Positions 25,923 through 38,452 are shown, counted from the stretch's first letter. The stretch is 64,000 bases of DNA from Gemmatimonadota bacterium (GCA_016871895.1 VHBO01000003.1:58174-122173), one strand, 5' to 3'. Program-made: numbers and translations. Notes: a model not told the origin generated them from the sequence alone.

Positions 25923-27298
25923 GCGCGCGCCGGCATCCGGGGAAGCGGGCGCTGATCGCCGCGATCCAAGCGGATCCGGCGGTGATCGCCGCCGTGCAGA
26001 CGCACGCGGCCGCGCAGGGGCTCGCCGAGGTCGCGGTCTGGCGGACGGTGCGCCGGTACCTCCACGAGATCATCCCGACCTTCAACCCGCTGGTCTATCG
26101 CGGTGTCGGGCACACCGCCGCCGCCGCGCTCCTCCGGGTGCTGTACCGCGTGACGGTCATCGACCACGCGCCGGGCGCGGCTCGGGCGCTCCCGCCCGAC
26201 GCGATCGTGATCTACCTGATGAACCATCGCTCGAACGCCGATTACGTCGTGGCGAGCTATGCGCTCGCCGGCCAGGTCGCGATCTCCTGGGCGGTGGGGG
26301 AGTGGGCGCGCGTCTTCCCGCTCGAGTACTTGTTCAAGTCGTTCGGCTCGTACTTCATCCGTCGGCGCTATCGGGAGCCGCTCTATCACACCGTCCTCGA
26401 GCGCTATGTGCATCGGGTGACGTCGGCCGGGGTCACGCAGGGTCTCTTCCCCGAGGGGGGGCTCACGCGGGACGGTCGGCTGCGGCCCTCGAAGATCGGG
26501 CTCCTCGACTACATCATCGGGGCGGCGCGGGACCCCGTGCTCGCATCCCGAATGTACGTGGTGCCGGTGGGGCTCAACTACGACCGGGTGCTGGAGGACC
26601 GGACGCTGCTCCGGGAGCTCCGGGTCACCGAGGGGGGCGCTGGCAGCTCGCGGTGGCATCAGGTGGGCGAGGTGGTGTCATACCTAGCGTCGAGCTTCGG
26701 CCGGCTCTCCACCGGGCGATGGCAGCGGTATGGCCGGGCGGCGGTCGTGCTCGGGGCGCCGGTCTCGGTCGCGGCGTGGGTGGCGTCGGAGTCCGCCGTA
26801 GCCGACGCGGTCCCCGGTGGGTCGGCGGGGGTGCCGGGCGCGGTCTCCCCCGAGGACGTCCCCGTCTTCGAGCGTCCGCGGGCCGATCGGTTGGCGGCGG
26901 TCCAGCGCTTTTGCGATCGGATGATGGGGGAGGTCGGTCGGCTCGTCCCGGTGACCGCCGTCCCGCTGGTCTGTGCGGCGCTCCAGACCTTCGAGGCCGA
27001 GTATGTGTCCCGGTCGGCGCTGTTGGCCCGGGTGGAGACGCTGCGGGGGGCGTTGGAAGAGGCGGGGGCGGTGGTCGTCGAGCCGGCGCTGAGCGTGGCT
27101 GAGAGTTTCGAGCGGGCGTATCGGCTGCTCCGGATGCGGCGGGTGCTCTCGCGGGCGGGGGAGGGGTACCTGATCCTGCCCCGGGGGCGGGAGTTGGTGT
27201 CGTACTATGCGAACGGGATCGCGCATCGCTGCGGGGAGTGGGAGGCATCGGTCCGGTCCCGTGACGCCCTGCCGGTGGACGGGTTCTTCGGCCGTTGA
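25919..27298 (+). CDS. plsB: PlsB-like glycerol-3-phosphate acyltransferase
   Basis: 459 residues, ATG overlapping the previous TGA. All four glycerolipid acyltransferase motifs are visible: I, LMNHRSNADY (the H-x4-D catalytic pair); II, GSYFIRRRYREPL; III, LFPEGGLTRDGRLRPSKIG; IV, VVPVGLNYDRV. This layout matches PlsB-type enzymes that acylate sn-glycerol-3-phosphate at the membrane. It is shorter than E. coli PlsB (~800 residues), so the acyl donor and exact acceptor are open. The -35 of the str promoter overlaps its stop codon. Confidence 0.85.
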   Translation: MSARRHPGKRALIAAIQADPAVIAAVQTHAAAQGLAEVAVWRTVRRYLHEIIPTFNPLVYRGVGHTAAAALLRVLYRVTVIDHAPGAARALPPDAIVIYLMNHRSNADYVVASYALAGQVAISWAVGEWARVFPLEYLFKSFGSYFIRRRYREPLYHTVLERYVHRVTSAGVTQGLFPEGGLTRDGRLRPSKIGLLDYIIGAARDPVLASRMYVVPVGLNYDRVLEDRTLLRELRVTEGGAGSSRWHQVGEVVSYLASSFGRLSTGRWQRYGRAAVVLGAPVSVAAWVASESAVADAVPGGSAGVPGAVSPEDVPVFERPRADRLAAVQRFCDRMMGEVGRLVPVTAVPLVCAALQTFEAEYVSRSALLARVETLRGALEEAGAVVVEPALSVAESFERAYRLLRMRRVLSRAGEGYLILPRGRELVSYYANGIAHRCGEWEASVRSRDALPVDGFFGR

Positions 27299-27323
27299 CC
27301 GGGGGCGCCCGGTTGTCTATTCT
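27295..27323 (+). promoter_or_regulatory. Sigma70-type promoter of the str operon
   Basis: TTGACC (27295-27300), 17-bp spacer, TATTCT (27318-27323). The hexamers are identical to those of the tRNA-cluster promoter. The expected 5' leader to rpsL is ~67 nt. The -35 overlaps the end of the acyltransferase gene. Confidence 0.75.
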
Positions 27324-27396
27324 TCGGGGCTCTGGTTCCGTGCCGCCCGTCCGGGCGATCCACGTAGAGGCAGAAGGACGAACACCGAGAAACTGA

Positions 27397-27795
27397 ATGC
27401 CGACGATTAATCAGCTCGTCCGGCAGAGCCGCCGCACCGTGGTGAAGAAGGACAAGGCGCCGGCTCTGAAGGAGAATCCGTTCAAGCGGGGCGTGTGCAC
27501 GCGTGTGTACACCACCACCCCCAAGAAGCCGAACTCAGCGCTGCGCAAGGTGGCGCGTGTCCGTCTCGTGAATGGCTTCGAAGTCACGGCGTACATCCCG
27601 GGGGAAGGCCACAACCTGCAGGAGCACTCGATCGTGCTCATCCGCGGTGGCCGTGTAAAGGACCTTCCGGGGGTGCGGTACCACATCGTGCGCGGCAAGC
27701 TCGACGCCTCCGGCGTGAACGGGCGTAACAAGAGCCGCTCCAAGTACGGGACCAAGAAGCCGAAGGCGGGTGCCCCGGCTGGAGGGAAGAAGTAA
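27397..27795 (+). CDS. rpsL: 30S ribosomal protein S12
   Basis: 132 residues, beginning [20 protein letters not shown]. The decoding-centre loop [19 protein letters not shown] has the wild-type Lys residues whose change gives streptomycin resistance, so it should be sensitive at this locus. C-terminal block [10 protein letters not shown] is normal. The TAA is followed immediately by the rpsG ATG. Confidence 0.97.
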   Translation: MPTINQLVRQSRRTVVKKDKAPALKENPFKRGVCTRVYTTTPKKPNSALRKVARVRLVNGFEVTAYIPGEGHNLQEHSIVLIRGGRVKDLPGVRYHIVRGKLDASGVNGRNKSRSKYGTKKPKAGAPAGGKK

Positions 27796-28266
27796 ATGAG
27801 CCGCCGTAAGAGTGCCGTGAAGCGCACCATCCTCCCGGATGCGCGCTATGACAGCCAGACCGTCTCCAAGTTCATCAATGTCCTCATGTACGCCGGCAAG
27901 AAGGCGACCGCCGAGCGGATCTTCTACGGGGCGATGGATGTGGTGGAGGCGAAGTCGGGCCAGACCGGGGTGACGGTCTTCAAGCAGGCGCTGTCGAACC
28001 TGAAGCCGGTCGTTGAGGTGAAGTCGCGCCGCGTCGGCGGTGCGACGTACCAGGTGCCGGTCGAGGTCCGTCCGGACCGTCGGACCGCGCTGGCGATGCG
28101 GTGGTTGATCTCGTACTCGCGCGACCGTAACGAGAAGTCGATGGCGGAGAAGCTCGCCGCCGAGACGCTGGCGGCGGCGAAGGGCGAGGGGAATGCGATC
28201 AAGAAGCGCGAGGACACGCACAAGATGGCCGAGGCCAACAAGGCGTTCGCGCATTACCGCTGGTAG
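27796..28266 (+). CDS. rpsG: 30S ribosomal protein S7
   Basis: 156 residues, beginning [20 protein letters not shown]. Family block [20 protein letters not shown] is intact. S7 nucleates the 30S head. No spacer separates it from rpsL, and a long hairpin follows its stop. Confidence 0.97.
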   Translation: MSRRKSAVKRTILPDARYDSQTVSKFINVLMYAGKKATAERIFYGAMDVVEAKSGQTGVTVFKQALSNLKPVVEVKSRRVGGATYQVPVEVRPDRRTALAMRWLISYSRDRNEKSMAEKLAAETLAAAKGEGNAIKKREDTHKMAEANKAFAHYRW

Positions 28267-28310
28267 GCTGAAGGCTGGAGGCTCAAAGTGTTAAGCCTCC
28301 AGCCTTTAGC
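28267..28310 (+). terminator. Long hairpin after rpsG, likely terminator
   Basis: A 17-bp stem: GCTG-AAGGCTGGAGGCT (28267-28283) with AGCCTCCAGCCTT-TAGC (28294-28310), including one G-U pair, loop CAAAGTGTTA. There is no long U-run, only TTCT. The arms are made of GGCT-type short repeats. It separates rpsLG from the promoter at 28325. Confidence 0.6.
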
Positions 28311-28324
28311 TTCTGGCTCGGCGG

Positions 28325-28352
28325 TTGACAGCCGGCTGGAACAGACTACCTT
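28325..28352 (+). promoter_or_regulatory. Sigma70-type promoter in rpsG-fusA spacer
   Basis: TTGACA (28325-28330), 16-bp spacer, TACCTT (28347-28352). The predicted start (~28358-28359) coincides with the first base of the first helix of the structured region downstream. Confidence 0.65.
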
Positions 28353-28357
28353 TATCA

Positions 28358-28706
28358 GGCTGGGGTGAATCGGCGTCAGTCGGCGCATCCCAGCACGGTG
28401 ACCACGCAGTCGGTGAGACGGTCACCCCGGGGAACTGCGCCCCGGCCAGATGGGCCCGCCAACGTCGGCACGAGTGACGCGCGGGGGGAGTGGACAGCCC
28501 GACCGATCCCGCCTGGGCAGGTGCCCGGCGCCGCGGTTCCCGAAAAGCCCGCAGGACAATTCGACGTCGGGTGGTGTTGGCGCTGACACCCGGCGCGCCG
28601 TGGGTCCCCAGCCGCGCAGGAGTGGCGGCTGTACCCGGCGAGAGCGGATGGAGACCGGTCCCCCGGATCAGCTGGTGGGGGGGATGCCTGGTCCAGCCGC
28701 GTTTTT
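28358..28706 (+). ncRNA. Candidate structured RNA of unknown family
   Basis: ~350-nt region between rpsG and fusA with a promoter in front and a GCTGG/CCAGC hairpin then CGCGTTTTTG at the end. Helices I can pair by eye: 28359-28367/28386-28394 (9 bp), 28397-28403/28420-28426 (7), 28427-28432/28440-28445 (6), 28455-28459/28481-28485 with an inner 4-bp helix, 28513-28518/28523-28528, 28568-28573/28587-28592 (6), 28602-28605/28633-28636 enclosing 28609-28615/28625-28631 (7), 28671-28675/28693-28697. The first arm (GGCTGG) can also pair with CCAGCC near the end. It lacks RNase P and tmRNA signature sequences. It could be an independent sRNA or a fusA leader. Confidence 0.45.
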
Positions 28707-28708
28707 GT

Positions 28709-28828
28709 TGGGGCAGGGCCGCCAACCGGCGGGCAGGGCGTAGCGCAGAGCAGGACCTGAGAAGCGTGTGGGCAGGGCGCAGGGCAGGACCCACATCACT
28801 GAATCCGTACCCGACCGATACCGAGACG
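28709..28828 (+). repeat. GGGCAGGGC-type repeats before fusA
   Basis: The stretch between the T-run and fusA contains several copies of GGGCAGGG or GCAGGGC (near 28711, 28731, 28770 and 28779) mixed with CAGGAC units. No ribosome binding site stronger than CCGAGACG precedes the fusA ATG. Confidence 0.45.
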
Positions 28829-30946
<2,118 letters not shown>

Positions 30947-30991
30947 CCTCACCCACCACCCGTTCCACACACCACCTCAGGACGCACTCTC

Positions 30992-32194
<1,203 letters not shown>

Positions 32195-32211
32195 CCAACG
32201 AACGGGCCGGG

Positions 32212-32235
32212 CCCGTGGGGCGAGTGCCCCGCGGG
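32212..32235 (+). promoter_or_regulatory. Hairpin between tuf and rpsJ
   Basis: CCCG-T-GGGGC (32212-32221), GAGT loop, GCCCC-G-CGGG (32226-32235). No U-run follows, so it is more likely a processing site or partial attenuator than a full terminator. It lies in the 64-bp spacer ahead of the S10 genes. Confidence 0.45.
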
Positions 32236-32258
32236 ACCGGGTCCGAGTGGAGACTCTC

Positions 32259-32567
32259 ATGGCTGGACGTATTCGCATCCGTCTCAAGGCATTCGATCAC
32301 GCGGTGATCGACCAGGCCTCGGCGGACATCGTGCGGACCGCGGAGAAGACGGGGGCGCAGGTCTCCGGTCCGATCCCGCTCCCCACCAAGACGCGCCGGT
32401 GGACCGTCCTGCGGTCGCCGCACGTCGACAAGAAGTCGCGGGAGCAGTTCGAGCTCAAGACGCATAAGCGGGTGATCGACATCCTCGATTCCCGCGCCCA
32501 GACGGTGGACGCGCTGACGAAGCTTGACCTGCCGGCCGGCGTGGACGTCGAGATCAAGGTCGAATAG
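32259..32567 (+). CDS. rpsJ: 30S ribosomal protein S10
   Basis: 102 residues from the ATG at 32259, preceded by GTGGAG at a good spacing. An in-frame GTG at 32247 is inside that site. Blocks [16 protein letters not shown] and [20 protein letters not shown] are standard. Also known as NusE, a partner of NusG. First gene of the S10 cluster, here continuous with tuf. Confidence 0.97.
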   Translation: MAGRIRIRLKAFDHAVIDQASADIVRTAEKTGAQVSGPIPLPTKTRRWTVLRSPHVDKKSREQFELKTHKRVIDILDSRAQTVDALTKLDLPAGVDVEIKVE

Positions 32568-32602
32568 GGGCAGGGACCAGGTAGCAGGAACCAGGTGACG
32601 GG
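32568..32602 (+). repeat. Degenerate heptad array after rpsJ
   Basis: Five successive seven-base units, GGGCAGG GACCAGG TAGCAGG AACCAGG TGACGGG if read from 32568, directly after the rpsJ stop. Related complementary units (CCTGAC, CCCTCC, CCTGCG) follow at ~32618-32650, so the 153-bp rpsJ-rplC spacer could fold into an imperfect long hairpin. Related to the CCTGGTS heptads at 11101. Confidence 0.5.
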
Positions 32603-32720
32603 AACGGCATGCGCTGAGTCCTGACCCCTCCTCCCTGCGACCTGACCCTGAGAGTCCTCCGGCCGCAACGGTCGCCACACTCCGGTGGCTCCGGGCCGTG
32701 ACTAACCAAGCGAGAGAACG

Positions 32721-33404
32721 ATGATCGGAATCATTGGCAAGAAGCTGGGGATGACCCAGATCTTTGACGAGGCGGGGATGCAGATCCCCTGCACGGTGGT
32801 GGAGGCCACGCCGAATCCGGTGACCAAGGTGGTCACGACGGAGCAGGCAGGTTTCGCGTCCGTGGAGCTCGGCTACGGCGCGCAGCGGACGTCGCGCGAG
32901 TCGAAGAAGGGGGAGCGCACGCCGAAGGGGCGTCGGGCGACCAAGGCGGAGCTGGGGCACGCCGCGAAGGCGGGGCTCGGCACGGCGCCGGCGGTCCTCC
33001 GCTCGTTCCGGCTCGATGATGCGCCCGGGAAGGACGCCGAGGTCCCGACGTACGCGATCGGGGACGTCGTGAAGGTCGACATCTTCACCGTTGGGGAGAT
33101 GGTGAAGGTGACCGGCACGACGAAGGGGCGCGGCTTCCAGGGCGTCGTGAAGCGCTACGGGATCGGCGGTGGGCCGAACACGCACGGCAACACCAAGCAC
33201 CGTCGGCCGGGCTCGGTCGGACCGGGCACCGATCCGTCGCGCGTCATCAAGGGCAAGAAGATGCCGGGCCACTACGGCGCGGCGCGTCACACGCAGGCGA
33301 ACCTCCGCGTCGAGAAGGTCGATGCCGAGCGGAACCTGATCTATATCCGCGGCAGCGTCGCCGGCCCGACCAACGGGATCGTCCTCGTCCGCAAGCAGGG
33401 GTAA
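32721..33404 (+). CDS. rplC: 50S ribosomal protein L3
   Basis: 227 residues, beginning MIGIIGKKLGMTQIFDEAGM. The conserved loop near the peptidyl transferase centre (GRGFQGVVKRYGIGGGPNTH, then GKKMPGHYGA) is intact. rplD follows after 3 bp. Confidence 0.97.
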   Translation: MIGIIGKKLGMTQIFDEAGMQIPCTVVEATPNPVTKVVTTEQAGFASVELGYGAQRTSRESKKGERTPKGRRATKAELGHAAKAGLGTAPAVLRSFRLDDAPGKDAEVPTYAIGDVVKVDIFTVGEMVKVTGTTKGRGFQGVVKRYGIGGGPNTHGNTKHRRPGSVGPGTDPSRVIKGKKMPGHYGAARHTQANLRVEKVDAERNLIYIRGSVAGPTNGIVLVRKQG

Positions 33405-33407
33405 CCG

Positions 33408-34244
33408 ATGGCTGACACGACCCACTTCGACGCGGCGGCCTACACGGCGCTCGGCACCCCGCGGGAGCGCGTGACGCTCCCCGCGGCGACGTTCGACGGC
33501 ACCGTGAACCTCCCGGTGCTCCACCAGGCGGTGAAGGCGTATCTCGCCAACCAGCGTCAGGGCACGCACGCGACCAAGACGCGCCGCTGGGTGACCGGCG
33601 GCAACCAGAAGCCGTGGAAGCAGAAGGGGACCGGCCGCGCCCGTCAGGGCTCAACCCGCGCCCCGAACTTCGTCGGCGGCGGCACGGTGCACGGCCCGCA
33701 GCCGCGCGGGTACGAGCAGGCGGTGCCGAAGGGGATCAAGGCGCTGGCGCGGAAGAGCGCGCTCAATGCCCGGGCCCGCGAGGGCGCGGTGATCGTGATC
33801 GATCGCTTCACCTTCGAGTCGCCGAAGACCGGCCAGGTCGCGCAGCTTCTCGCTCGCCTCGGTGTGACCGGGCAGAAGACGCTCATCCTCACTGACGGCA
33901 CGAAGCCGGCGGTCTACCTCTCCGGGCGGAACATCCCCGGGGTACAGGTCCGCGCGTACAGCGACGTCAGCTCCTATGACCTCGTCTGGTCGCAGGTCGT
34001 CCTCGTTGAGGCGACGGCGCTGGGGCAGACGCTGGCGCCGGTGACCGAGGCCCCCGCGGCCCCGGTGAAGGCGACGAAGGCGACGAAGGCGACGAAGGCG
34101 GCGCCGAAGGCGAAGGCCACGAAGGCGAAGGCGGCCCCGGCGAAGGCGCGGGCCGCGAAGAAGGCTCCGGCGGCCAAGAAGGCGCCGGCCGCGAAGAAGG
34201 CCGCGGCCGCGAAGCCGGTGGCCAAGAAGAAGGGGGGGAAGTAA
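33408..34244 (+). CDS. rplD: 50S ribosomal protein L4 with Lys/Ala-rich tail
   Basis: 278 residues. The core is normal (tunnel loop QKPWKQKGTGRARQGSTRAP). From ~residue 214 a ~65-residue tail made of KATKATK, APAKARAAKKAP and AAAKPVAKKKGGK-like units extends beyond the usual ~205-215 residues. The tail resembles histone H1 or Lys/Ala-rich tails and is likely disordered and RNA-binding. Confidence 0.96.
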   Translation: MADTTHFDAAAYTALGTPRERVTLPAATFDGTVNLPVLHQAVKAYLANQRQGTHATKTRRWVTGGNQKPWKQKGTGRARQGSTRAPNFVGGGTVHGPQPRGYEQAVPKGIKALARKSALNARAREGAVIVIDRFTFESPKTGQVAQLLARLGVTGQKTLILTDGTKPAVYLSGRNIPGVQVRAYSDVSSYDLVWSQVVLVEATALGQTLAPVTEAPAAPVKATKATKATKAAPKAKATKAKAAPAKARAAKKAPAAKKAPAAKKAAAAKPVAKKKGGK

Positions 34245-34247
34245 GCG

Positions 34248-34535
34248 ATGCCATCTCTATTCCGTACCATCGTCCGTCCGGTCGTGACCGAGAAGAGCTC
34301 GGCCGCGTACCAGGACCGCGGGGAATACACGTTCGAGGTCCATCCGGACGCCACGAAGACCACTATCAAGGCGGCGATCGAATCGCTGTTCGGGGTGAAG
34401 GTCACGGGGGTCTGGACGTCGCAGCAGCGCGGCAAGGCGCGCCGTGTCGGCGGGACCGCGGGGCTTCGGCCCCGGTGGAAGAAGGCCATCGTGACGCTCA
34501 AGGCGGGCGACACGATCGAGATCTTCGAGGGCTGA
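34248..34535 (+). CDS. rplW: 50S ribosomal protein L23
   Basis: 95 residues. Family block [20 protein letters not shown] at the start and [10 protein letters not shown] in the middle. L23 lines the tunnel exit, where SRP and trigger factor dock. 3 bp after rplD and 4 bp before rplB. Confidence 0.95.
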   Translation: MPSLFRTIVRPVVTEKSSAAYQDRGEYTFEVHPDATKTTIKAAIESLFGVKVTGVWTSQQRGKARRVGGTAGLRPRWKKAIVTLKAGDTIEIFEG

Positions 34536-34539
34536 TCAC

Positions 34540-35373
34540 ATGGGTATCCGTCAATTCAAGCCGGTGAGCGCCGCGACGCGGTTCCGTTCCGTGTCGGACA
34601 ACGAGGTCATCACCCGCAGCACGCCGGAGAAGTCGCTGACCGCGCCGCTCAAGAAGAGCGGCGGTCGTGACAATCACGGCCACATCTCGATGCGTCGCCT
34701 CGGCGGCGGTCACAAGCGGAAGTACCGCATCATCGATTTCAAGCGGAACAAGCACGGCCAGCCGGCCACGGTCGAGCACATCGAGTACGACCCGAACCGG
34801 TCGGCTCGCATCGCGCTCGTGGTGTACGGCGACGGCGAGAAGCGCTACATCCTGCATCCGAAGGGGCTCGCCGTCGGCGACGTCATCGTGAGCGGGAAGG
34901 GCGCGGACATCCGCACCGGCAACGCGCTGCCGCTCCGTGAGGTCCCGCTCGGGACTGCGGTGCACAACGTGGAGCTCAAGCCTGGGAAGGGCGGCCAGAT
35001 GGCCCGCTCGGCCGGGACGAGCGTTCAGGTCGTCGCGAAGGAAGGCGACTACGTGACGGTCCGCATGGCCTCGACGGAGATGCGGATGATCCACGGCGAC
35101 TGCCTGGCGACGATCGGCGAGGTGGGGAATGCCGAGCACGAACTGATCTCGTGGGGCAAGGCCGGCAAGACCCGTTGGATGGGGCGCCGTCCGAAGGTCC
35201 GCGGCGAAGTGATGAACCCGGTGGACCACCCGCACGGCGGCCGCACGCGCGGCGGCCGGAACGTGGTGAGCCCCTGGGGCAAGAAGGAGGGCGTCAAGAC
35301 GCGCAACACCAAGAAGGCGTCGCAGCGTCTGATCGTCCGTGGCCGGAAGCGCGGCAAGGCCACGCAGAGCTAA
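34540..35373 (+). CDS. rplB: 50S ribosomal protein L2
   Basis: 277 residues, beginning [20 protein letters not shown]. Blocks [20 protein letters not shown] and the essential [19 protein letters not shown] near the peptidyl transferase centre are intact. Confidence 0.98.
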   Translation: MGIRQFKPVSAATRFRSVSDNEVITRSTPEKSLTAPLKKSGGRDNHGHISMRRLGGGHKRKYRIIDFKRNKHGQPATVEHIEYDPNRSARIALVVYGDGEKRYILHPKGLAVGDVIVSGKGADIRTGNALPLREVPLGTAVHNVELKPGKGGQMARSAGTSVQVVAKEGDYVTVRMASTEMRMIHGDCLATIGEVGNAEHELISWGKAGKTRWMGRRPKVRGEVMNPVDHPHGGRTRGGRNVVSPWGKKEGVKTRNTKKASQRLIVRGRKRGKATQS

Positions 35374-35388
35374 CCGGAGAAACGTCCA

Positions 35389-35709
35389 ATGTCACGCAGC
35401 ATCAAGAAGGGTCCGTTCATCCAGGACGCGCTGCTCCAGCGGGTGCAGACGATGAACGCGAAGAACGAGAAGAAGGTCGTGAAGACCTGGTCGCGCGCGA
35501 GCACGGTGATCCCCGAGTTCGTGGGGCACACGTTTGCGGTGCACAACGGGAACAAGTTCATCCCGGTGTACGTCACCGAGAATATGGTCGGGCATAAGCT
35601 CGGCGAGTTCGCGCCGACGCGACTCTTCCGCGGCCACAGCGGGAACAACAAGACCGACAAGAAGGCGTCGCCGGCGCCGGCGGCCGCCGCGTCCAAGGGA
35701 GGCAAGTGA
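35389..35709 (+). CDS. rpsS: 30S ribosomal protein S19
   Basis: 106 residues, beginning [20 protein letters not shown]. Blocks [20 protein letters not shown] and [20 protein letters not shown] are standard. A short Lys/Ala-rich tail ([16 protein letters not shown]) extends the usual ~92 residues. Its last codons contain the ribosome binding site of rplV. Confidence 0.96.
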   Translation: MSRSIKKGPFIQDALLQRVQTMNAKNEKKVVKTWSRASTVIPEFVGHTFAVHNGNKFIPVYVTENMVGHKLGEFAPTRLFRGHSGNNKTDKKASPAPAAAASKGGK

Positions 35710-35711
35710 GC

Positions 35712-36071
35712 ATGACTGAGGCTCGTGCCATCCAGCGGACCACGCGGCAGTCGCCCTACAAGATGCGGCTGGTCATCGACCAGATCCGCGGGCTCGGGGT
35801 GAATGACGCGCTGGCGCTCCTGAAGTTCTCGAAGAAGCATGCGGCGACGCAGATCTCGAAGGTGCTGTCGTCGGCGGTGGCGAACGCGGAGCAGGCGGCG
35901 CGCTCGTCGAACGCGGCGCTCGATGTGGACGCGCTGTACGTGAAGCACGCGATCGTGAATGAGGGGCCGAAGCTCAAGCGGTGGACGCCGGCGGCGATGG
36001 GCCGGGCGACGCCGATGATCAAGCGAACCAGCCACGTCGAGATCGTCGTGGCCGAGAAGGAAGGGCGATAA
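35712..36071 (+). CDS. rplV: 50S ribosomal protein L22
   Basis: 119 residues from the ATG at 35712. An in-frame GTG at 35706 overlaps the rpsS stop but sits too close to the GGGAGG at 35697. Blocks [20 protein letters not shown] and [20 protein letters not shown] are typical. The TAA overlaps the rpsC ATG. Confidence 0.95.
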   Translation: MTEARAIQRTTRQSPYKMRLVIDQIRGLGVNDALALLKFSKKHAATQISKVLSSAVANAEQAARSSNAALDVDALYVKHAIVNEGPKLKRWTPAAMGRATPMIKRTSHVEIVVAEKEGR

Positions 36072-36730
36072 TGGGACAGAAGACGCATCCGATCGGCTTC
36101 CGCCTCGGGGTCTCCAAGGCGTGGCGCTCCACCTGGTTCGCCGGGAAGGATTTCCCGGCGCTCCTCAAGGAAGACGCGCTCCTGCGGAAGTACCTCAAGG
36201 CCCGCCTCAGCGGCGCGGCGATCGCCGACGTGACCATCGAGCGGAAGCCGGGGAAGGTCGTGGTGACCATCCACACCGGCCGGCCGGGCGTGGTCATCGG
36301 CAAGAAGGGACAGTCGGTGGAGGAGCTCAAGACGGAGCTCCAGCAGCTGACGGGGAAGGATGTCGGCGTGAACGTCGAGGAGATCAAGCGGCCGGAGATC
36401 GAGGCGCAGCTGGTCGCCGACAACATCGCGGCGCAGCTCGCGCAGCGCATCTCGTTCCGTCGCGCGATGAAGAAGGCGGTCCAGTCGGCGATGCGGATGG
36501 GCGCCGAGGGGATCAAGGTGAAGTGCTCGGGGCGCCTCGGCGGGGCCGAGATCGCGCGCGTCGAGGGGTATCACGAGGGGCGGGTGCCCCTCCACACGCT
36601 CCGCGCGGACATCGACTACGCCACGTCGACGGCGAAGACGACGTTCGGCACGATCGGCGTGAAGGTGTGGGTCTTCAAGGGGGAGATCGTCGAGTCGCGG
36701 CGCGGCACGACATACTCCTCGGACGCGTAA
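36071..36730 (+). CDS. rpsC: 30S ribosomal protein S3
   Basis: 219 residues, beginning [22 protein letters not shown] domain GXXG is seen in [16 protein letters not shown]. The C-terminal domain has [20 protein letters not shown]. Its start overlaps the rplV stop by one base (TAATG). Confidence 0.97.
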   Translation: MGQKTHPIGFRLGVSKAWRSTWFAGKDFPALLKEDALLRKYLKARLSGAAIADVTIERKPGKVVVTIHTGRPGVVIGKKGQSVEELKTELQQLTGKDVGVNVEEIKRPEIEAQLVADNIAAQLAQRISFRRAMKKAVQSAMRMGAEGIKVKCSGRLGGAEIARVEGYHEGRVPLHTLRADIDYATSTAKTTFGTIGVKVWVFKGEIVESRRGTTYSSDA

Positions 36731-36745
36731 GGGGGGAACCGAGAG

Positions 36746-37174
36746 ATGCTCGCACCGAAGCGCGTCAAGTTCCGTAAGATGTTCAAGGGTCGCACGACCG
36801 GGCTGGCTCGGCGTGGCGCGACCGTGGCGTTCGGCACGTTCGGCCTGCAGGCGCTCGAGCCCGGCTGGGTGACGGCGCGGCAGATCGAGGCCTCGCGCGT
36901 GGCGCTGACGCGTCACATCAAGCGCGGCGGCAAGGTCTGGATCCGGATCTTCCCCGACAAGCCGGTCACGAAGAAGCCGGCCGAGACCCGCATGGGTAAG
37001 GGCAAGGGCTCGCCCGAGCTGTGGGTGGCGGTGGTGAAGCCCGGTCGGGTGCTGTTCGAGATCGAGGGCGTCTCGAAGGAGATCGCCCAGAAGGCGCTCG
37101 GGCTCGCCTCGGCGAAGCTCGGCGTGAAGACGAAGTTCGTGGCCCGTGAGGAGGCGTCGTCCGATGAAGGCTGA
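36746..37174 (+). CDS. rplP: 50S ribosomal protein L16
   Basis: 142 residues, beginning [20 protein letters not shown]. The block [20 protein letters not shown] contacts tRNA in the A-site region. Its last eleven bases overlap rpmC. Confidence 0.97.
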   Translation: MLAPKRVKFRKMFKGRTTGLARRGATVAFGTFGLQALEPGWVTARQIEASRVALTRHIKRGGKVWIRIFPDKPVTKKPAETRMGKGKGSPELWVAVVKPGRVLFEIEGVSKEIAQKALGLASAKLGVKTKFVAREEASSDEG

Positions 37175-37358
37175 GGAGATCCGTGGGATGAACGCGGACG
37201 AGATCCGCGCGAAGGTCGCCGAGCTGGAGCGGGAGCGCTTCAACCTCTCCTTCCGGGGGGCGACCGAGCCGCTGAGCAATCCGCTGCGGCTGCGCACCAT
37301 CCGCCGGGACATCGCCCGGCTGCACACCGTCCTGCGCGAGAAGGAGGTCGCGCGCTAA
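37164..37358 (+). CDS. rpmC: 50S ribosomal protein L29
   Basis: 64 residues from the ATG at 37164, inside the end of rplP, with GAGGAGG upstream. Two-helix protein with [20 protein letters not shown] and [20 protein letters not shown]. Located by the tunnel exit next to L23. Confidence 0.95.
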   Translation: MKAEEIRGMNADEIRAKVAELERERFNLSFRGATEPLSNPLRLRTIRRDIARLHTVLREKEVAR

Positions 37359-37376
37359 CGCGCGCGAGGAGACCGA

Positions 37377-37658
37377 ATGGCTGAGACCGTGAATTCCGCT
37401 GCGACGGCCCGGAGCGCGCGCAAGACGCGCCAGGGGCTGGTCGTGAGCGACAAGATGGACAAGACCGTCGTGGTCGCGATCGAGCGTCGCGTGCCGCATC
37501 CCGTCTATGGGAAGATGGTGACGAAGACCAAGCGCCTGAAGGCGCACGACGAGCAGAACTCGGCGAAGGTCGGCGACACCGTCCGCATCGTCGAGACCCG
37601 CCCGCTGTCGAAGGACAAGCGGTGGCGGTTGCTCGAGATCGTCGAACGCGCGCGCTGA
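37377..37658 (+). CDS. rpsQ: 30S ribosomal protein S17
   Basis: 93 residues. OB-fold core with [20 protein letters not shown] and [21 protein letters not shown] short Ala/Ser-rich N-terminus precedes the core. Confidence 0.96.
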   Translation: MAETVNSAATARSARKTRQGLVVSDKMDKTVVVAIERRVPHPVYGKMVTKTKRLKAHDEQNSAKVGDTVRIVETRPLSKDKRWRLLEIVERAR

Positions 37659-37669
37659 GGAACTGACCG

Positions 37670-38038
37670 ATGATCCAACAGGAATCCGTGGTGAAGGTCG
37701 CGGACAATTCGGGGGCTAAGAAGGCCCTTGTGATCCGCGTCCTCGGCGGCACGCGCCGCCGCTATGCCGGCCTCGGCGACAAGGTCGTGGTGGCGGTGAA
37801 GGACGCGCTGCCGAACGGCACCGTGAAGAAGTCGGACGTGGCGAAGGCGGTCGTCGTGCGCACCGTGAAGGAGACGCGGCGCAAGGACGGCAGCTACATC
37901 CGCTTCGACGAGAACGCCGTCGTCATCATCGACGACAAGGGCGAGCCGCGGGCGACCCGTATCTTCGGGCCGGTCGCGCGCGAGCTCCGCGAGAAGCGCT
38001 ATATGAAGATCGTGTCGCTGGCCCCCGAGGTGCTCTGA
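37670..38038 (+). CDS. rplN: 50S ribosomal protein L14
   Basis: 122 residues, beginning [20 protein letters not shown]. Blocks [20 protein letters not shown] and [20 protein letters not shown] are canonical. rplX begins two bases after the stop. Confidence 0.97.
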   Translation: MIQQESVVKVADNSGAKKALVIRVLGGTRRRYAGLGDKVVVAVKDALPNGTVKKSDVAKAVVVRTVKETRRKDGSYIRFDENAVVIIDDKGEPRATRIFGPVARELREKRYMKIVSLAPEVL

Positions 38039-38039
38039 C

Positions 38040-38438
38040 ATGCGCATCCTGACCTATCGCAAGACGGCCGGCCGGAAGCCAGCGATCCGTCACGCGCGGA
38101 ACGCTGAGCGGACCGCGATGACGATCACCCGCGGGGACACCGTGCGGGTGGTGCGTGGCGACGACAAGGGGAAGGAGGGGAAGGTCCTCCGTGTGCACCT
38201 GAAGAAGGGGCGCGTGACGATCGAGGGGATCAACATCGTCAAGAAGCATCGTCGGGCGCGCACCGCCGAGGAGCAGTCGGGCATCGTCGAGATGCCGGCG
38301 CCGATCGCGGTCTCGAACGTGATGCTGCTGGACCCGAAGTCGGGGAAGCCGGTGCGCACCCGCACCCGGATCGACGCCGACGGCACCAAGGAGCGCGTCA
38401 GCGTGAAGAGCGGGGAGCCCATCCCCGCCGCCCGCTGA
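38040..38438 (+). CDS. rplX: 50S ribosomal protein L24
   Basis: 132 residues from the ATG at 38040, which has GAGGTG at good spacing. The KOW core starts only at ~residue 27 (MTITRGDTVRVVRGDDKGKE). An internal ATG at 38118 would give a conventional N-terminus, so the basic 26-residue extension is either real or a start misassignment. C-terminal block VSNVMLLDPKSGKPVRTR is normal. Confidence 0.93.
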   Translation: MRILTYRKTAGRKPAIRHARNAERTAMTITRGDTVRVVRGDDKGKEGKVLRVHLKKGRVTIEGINIVKKHRRARTAEEQSGIVEMPAPIAVSNVMLLDPKSGKPVRTRTRIDADGTKERVSVKSGEPIPAAR

Positions 38439-38452
38439 CCGAGGACTGACCG

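Noticed and set aside
28358..28706. RNase P RNA or tmRNA in the rpsG-fusA spacer
   Set aside because: Length fits, but the universally conserved RNase P core sequences and the tmRNA 5' TTCGAC and T-arm elements are absent on both strands.
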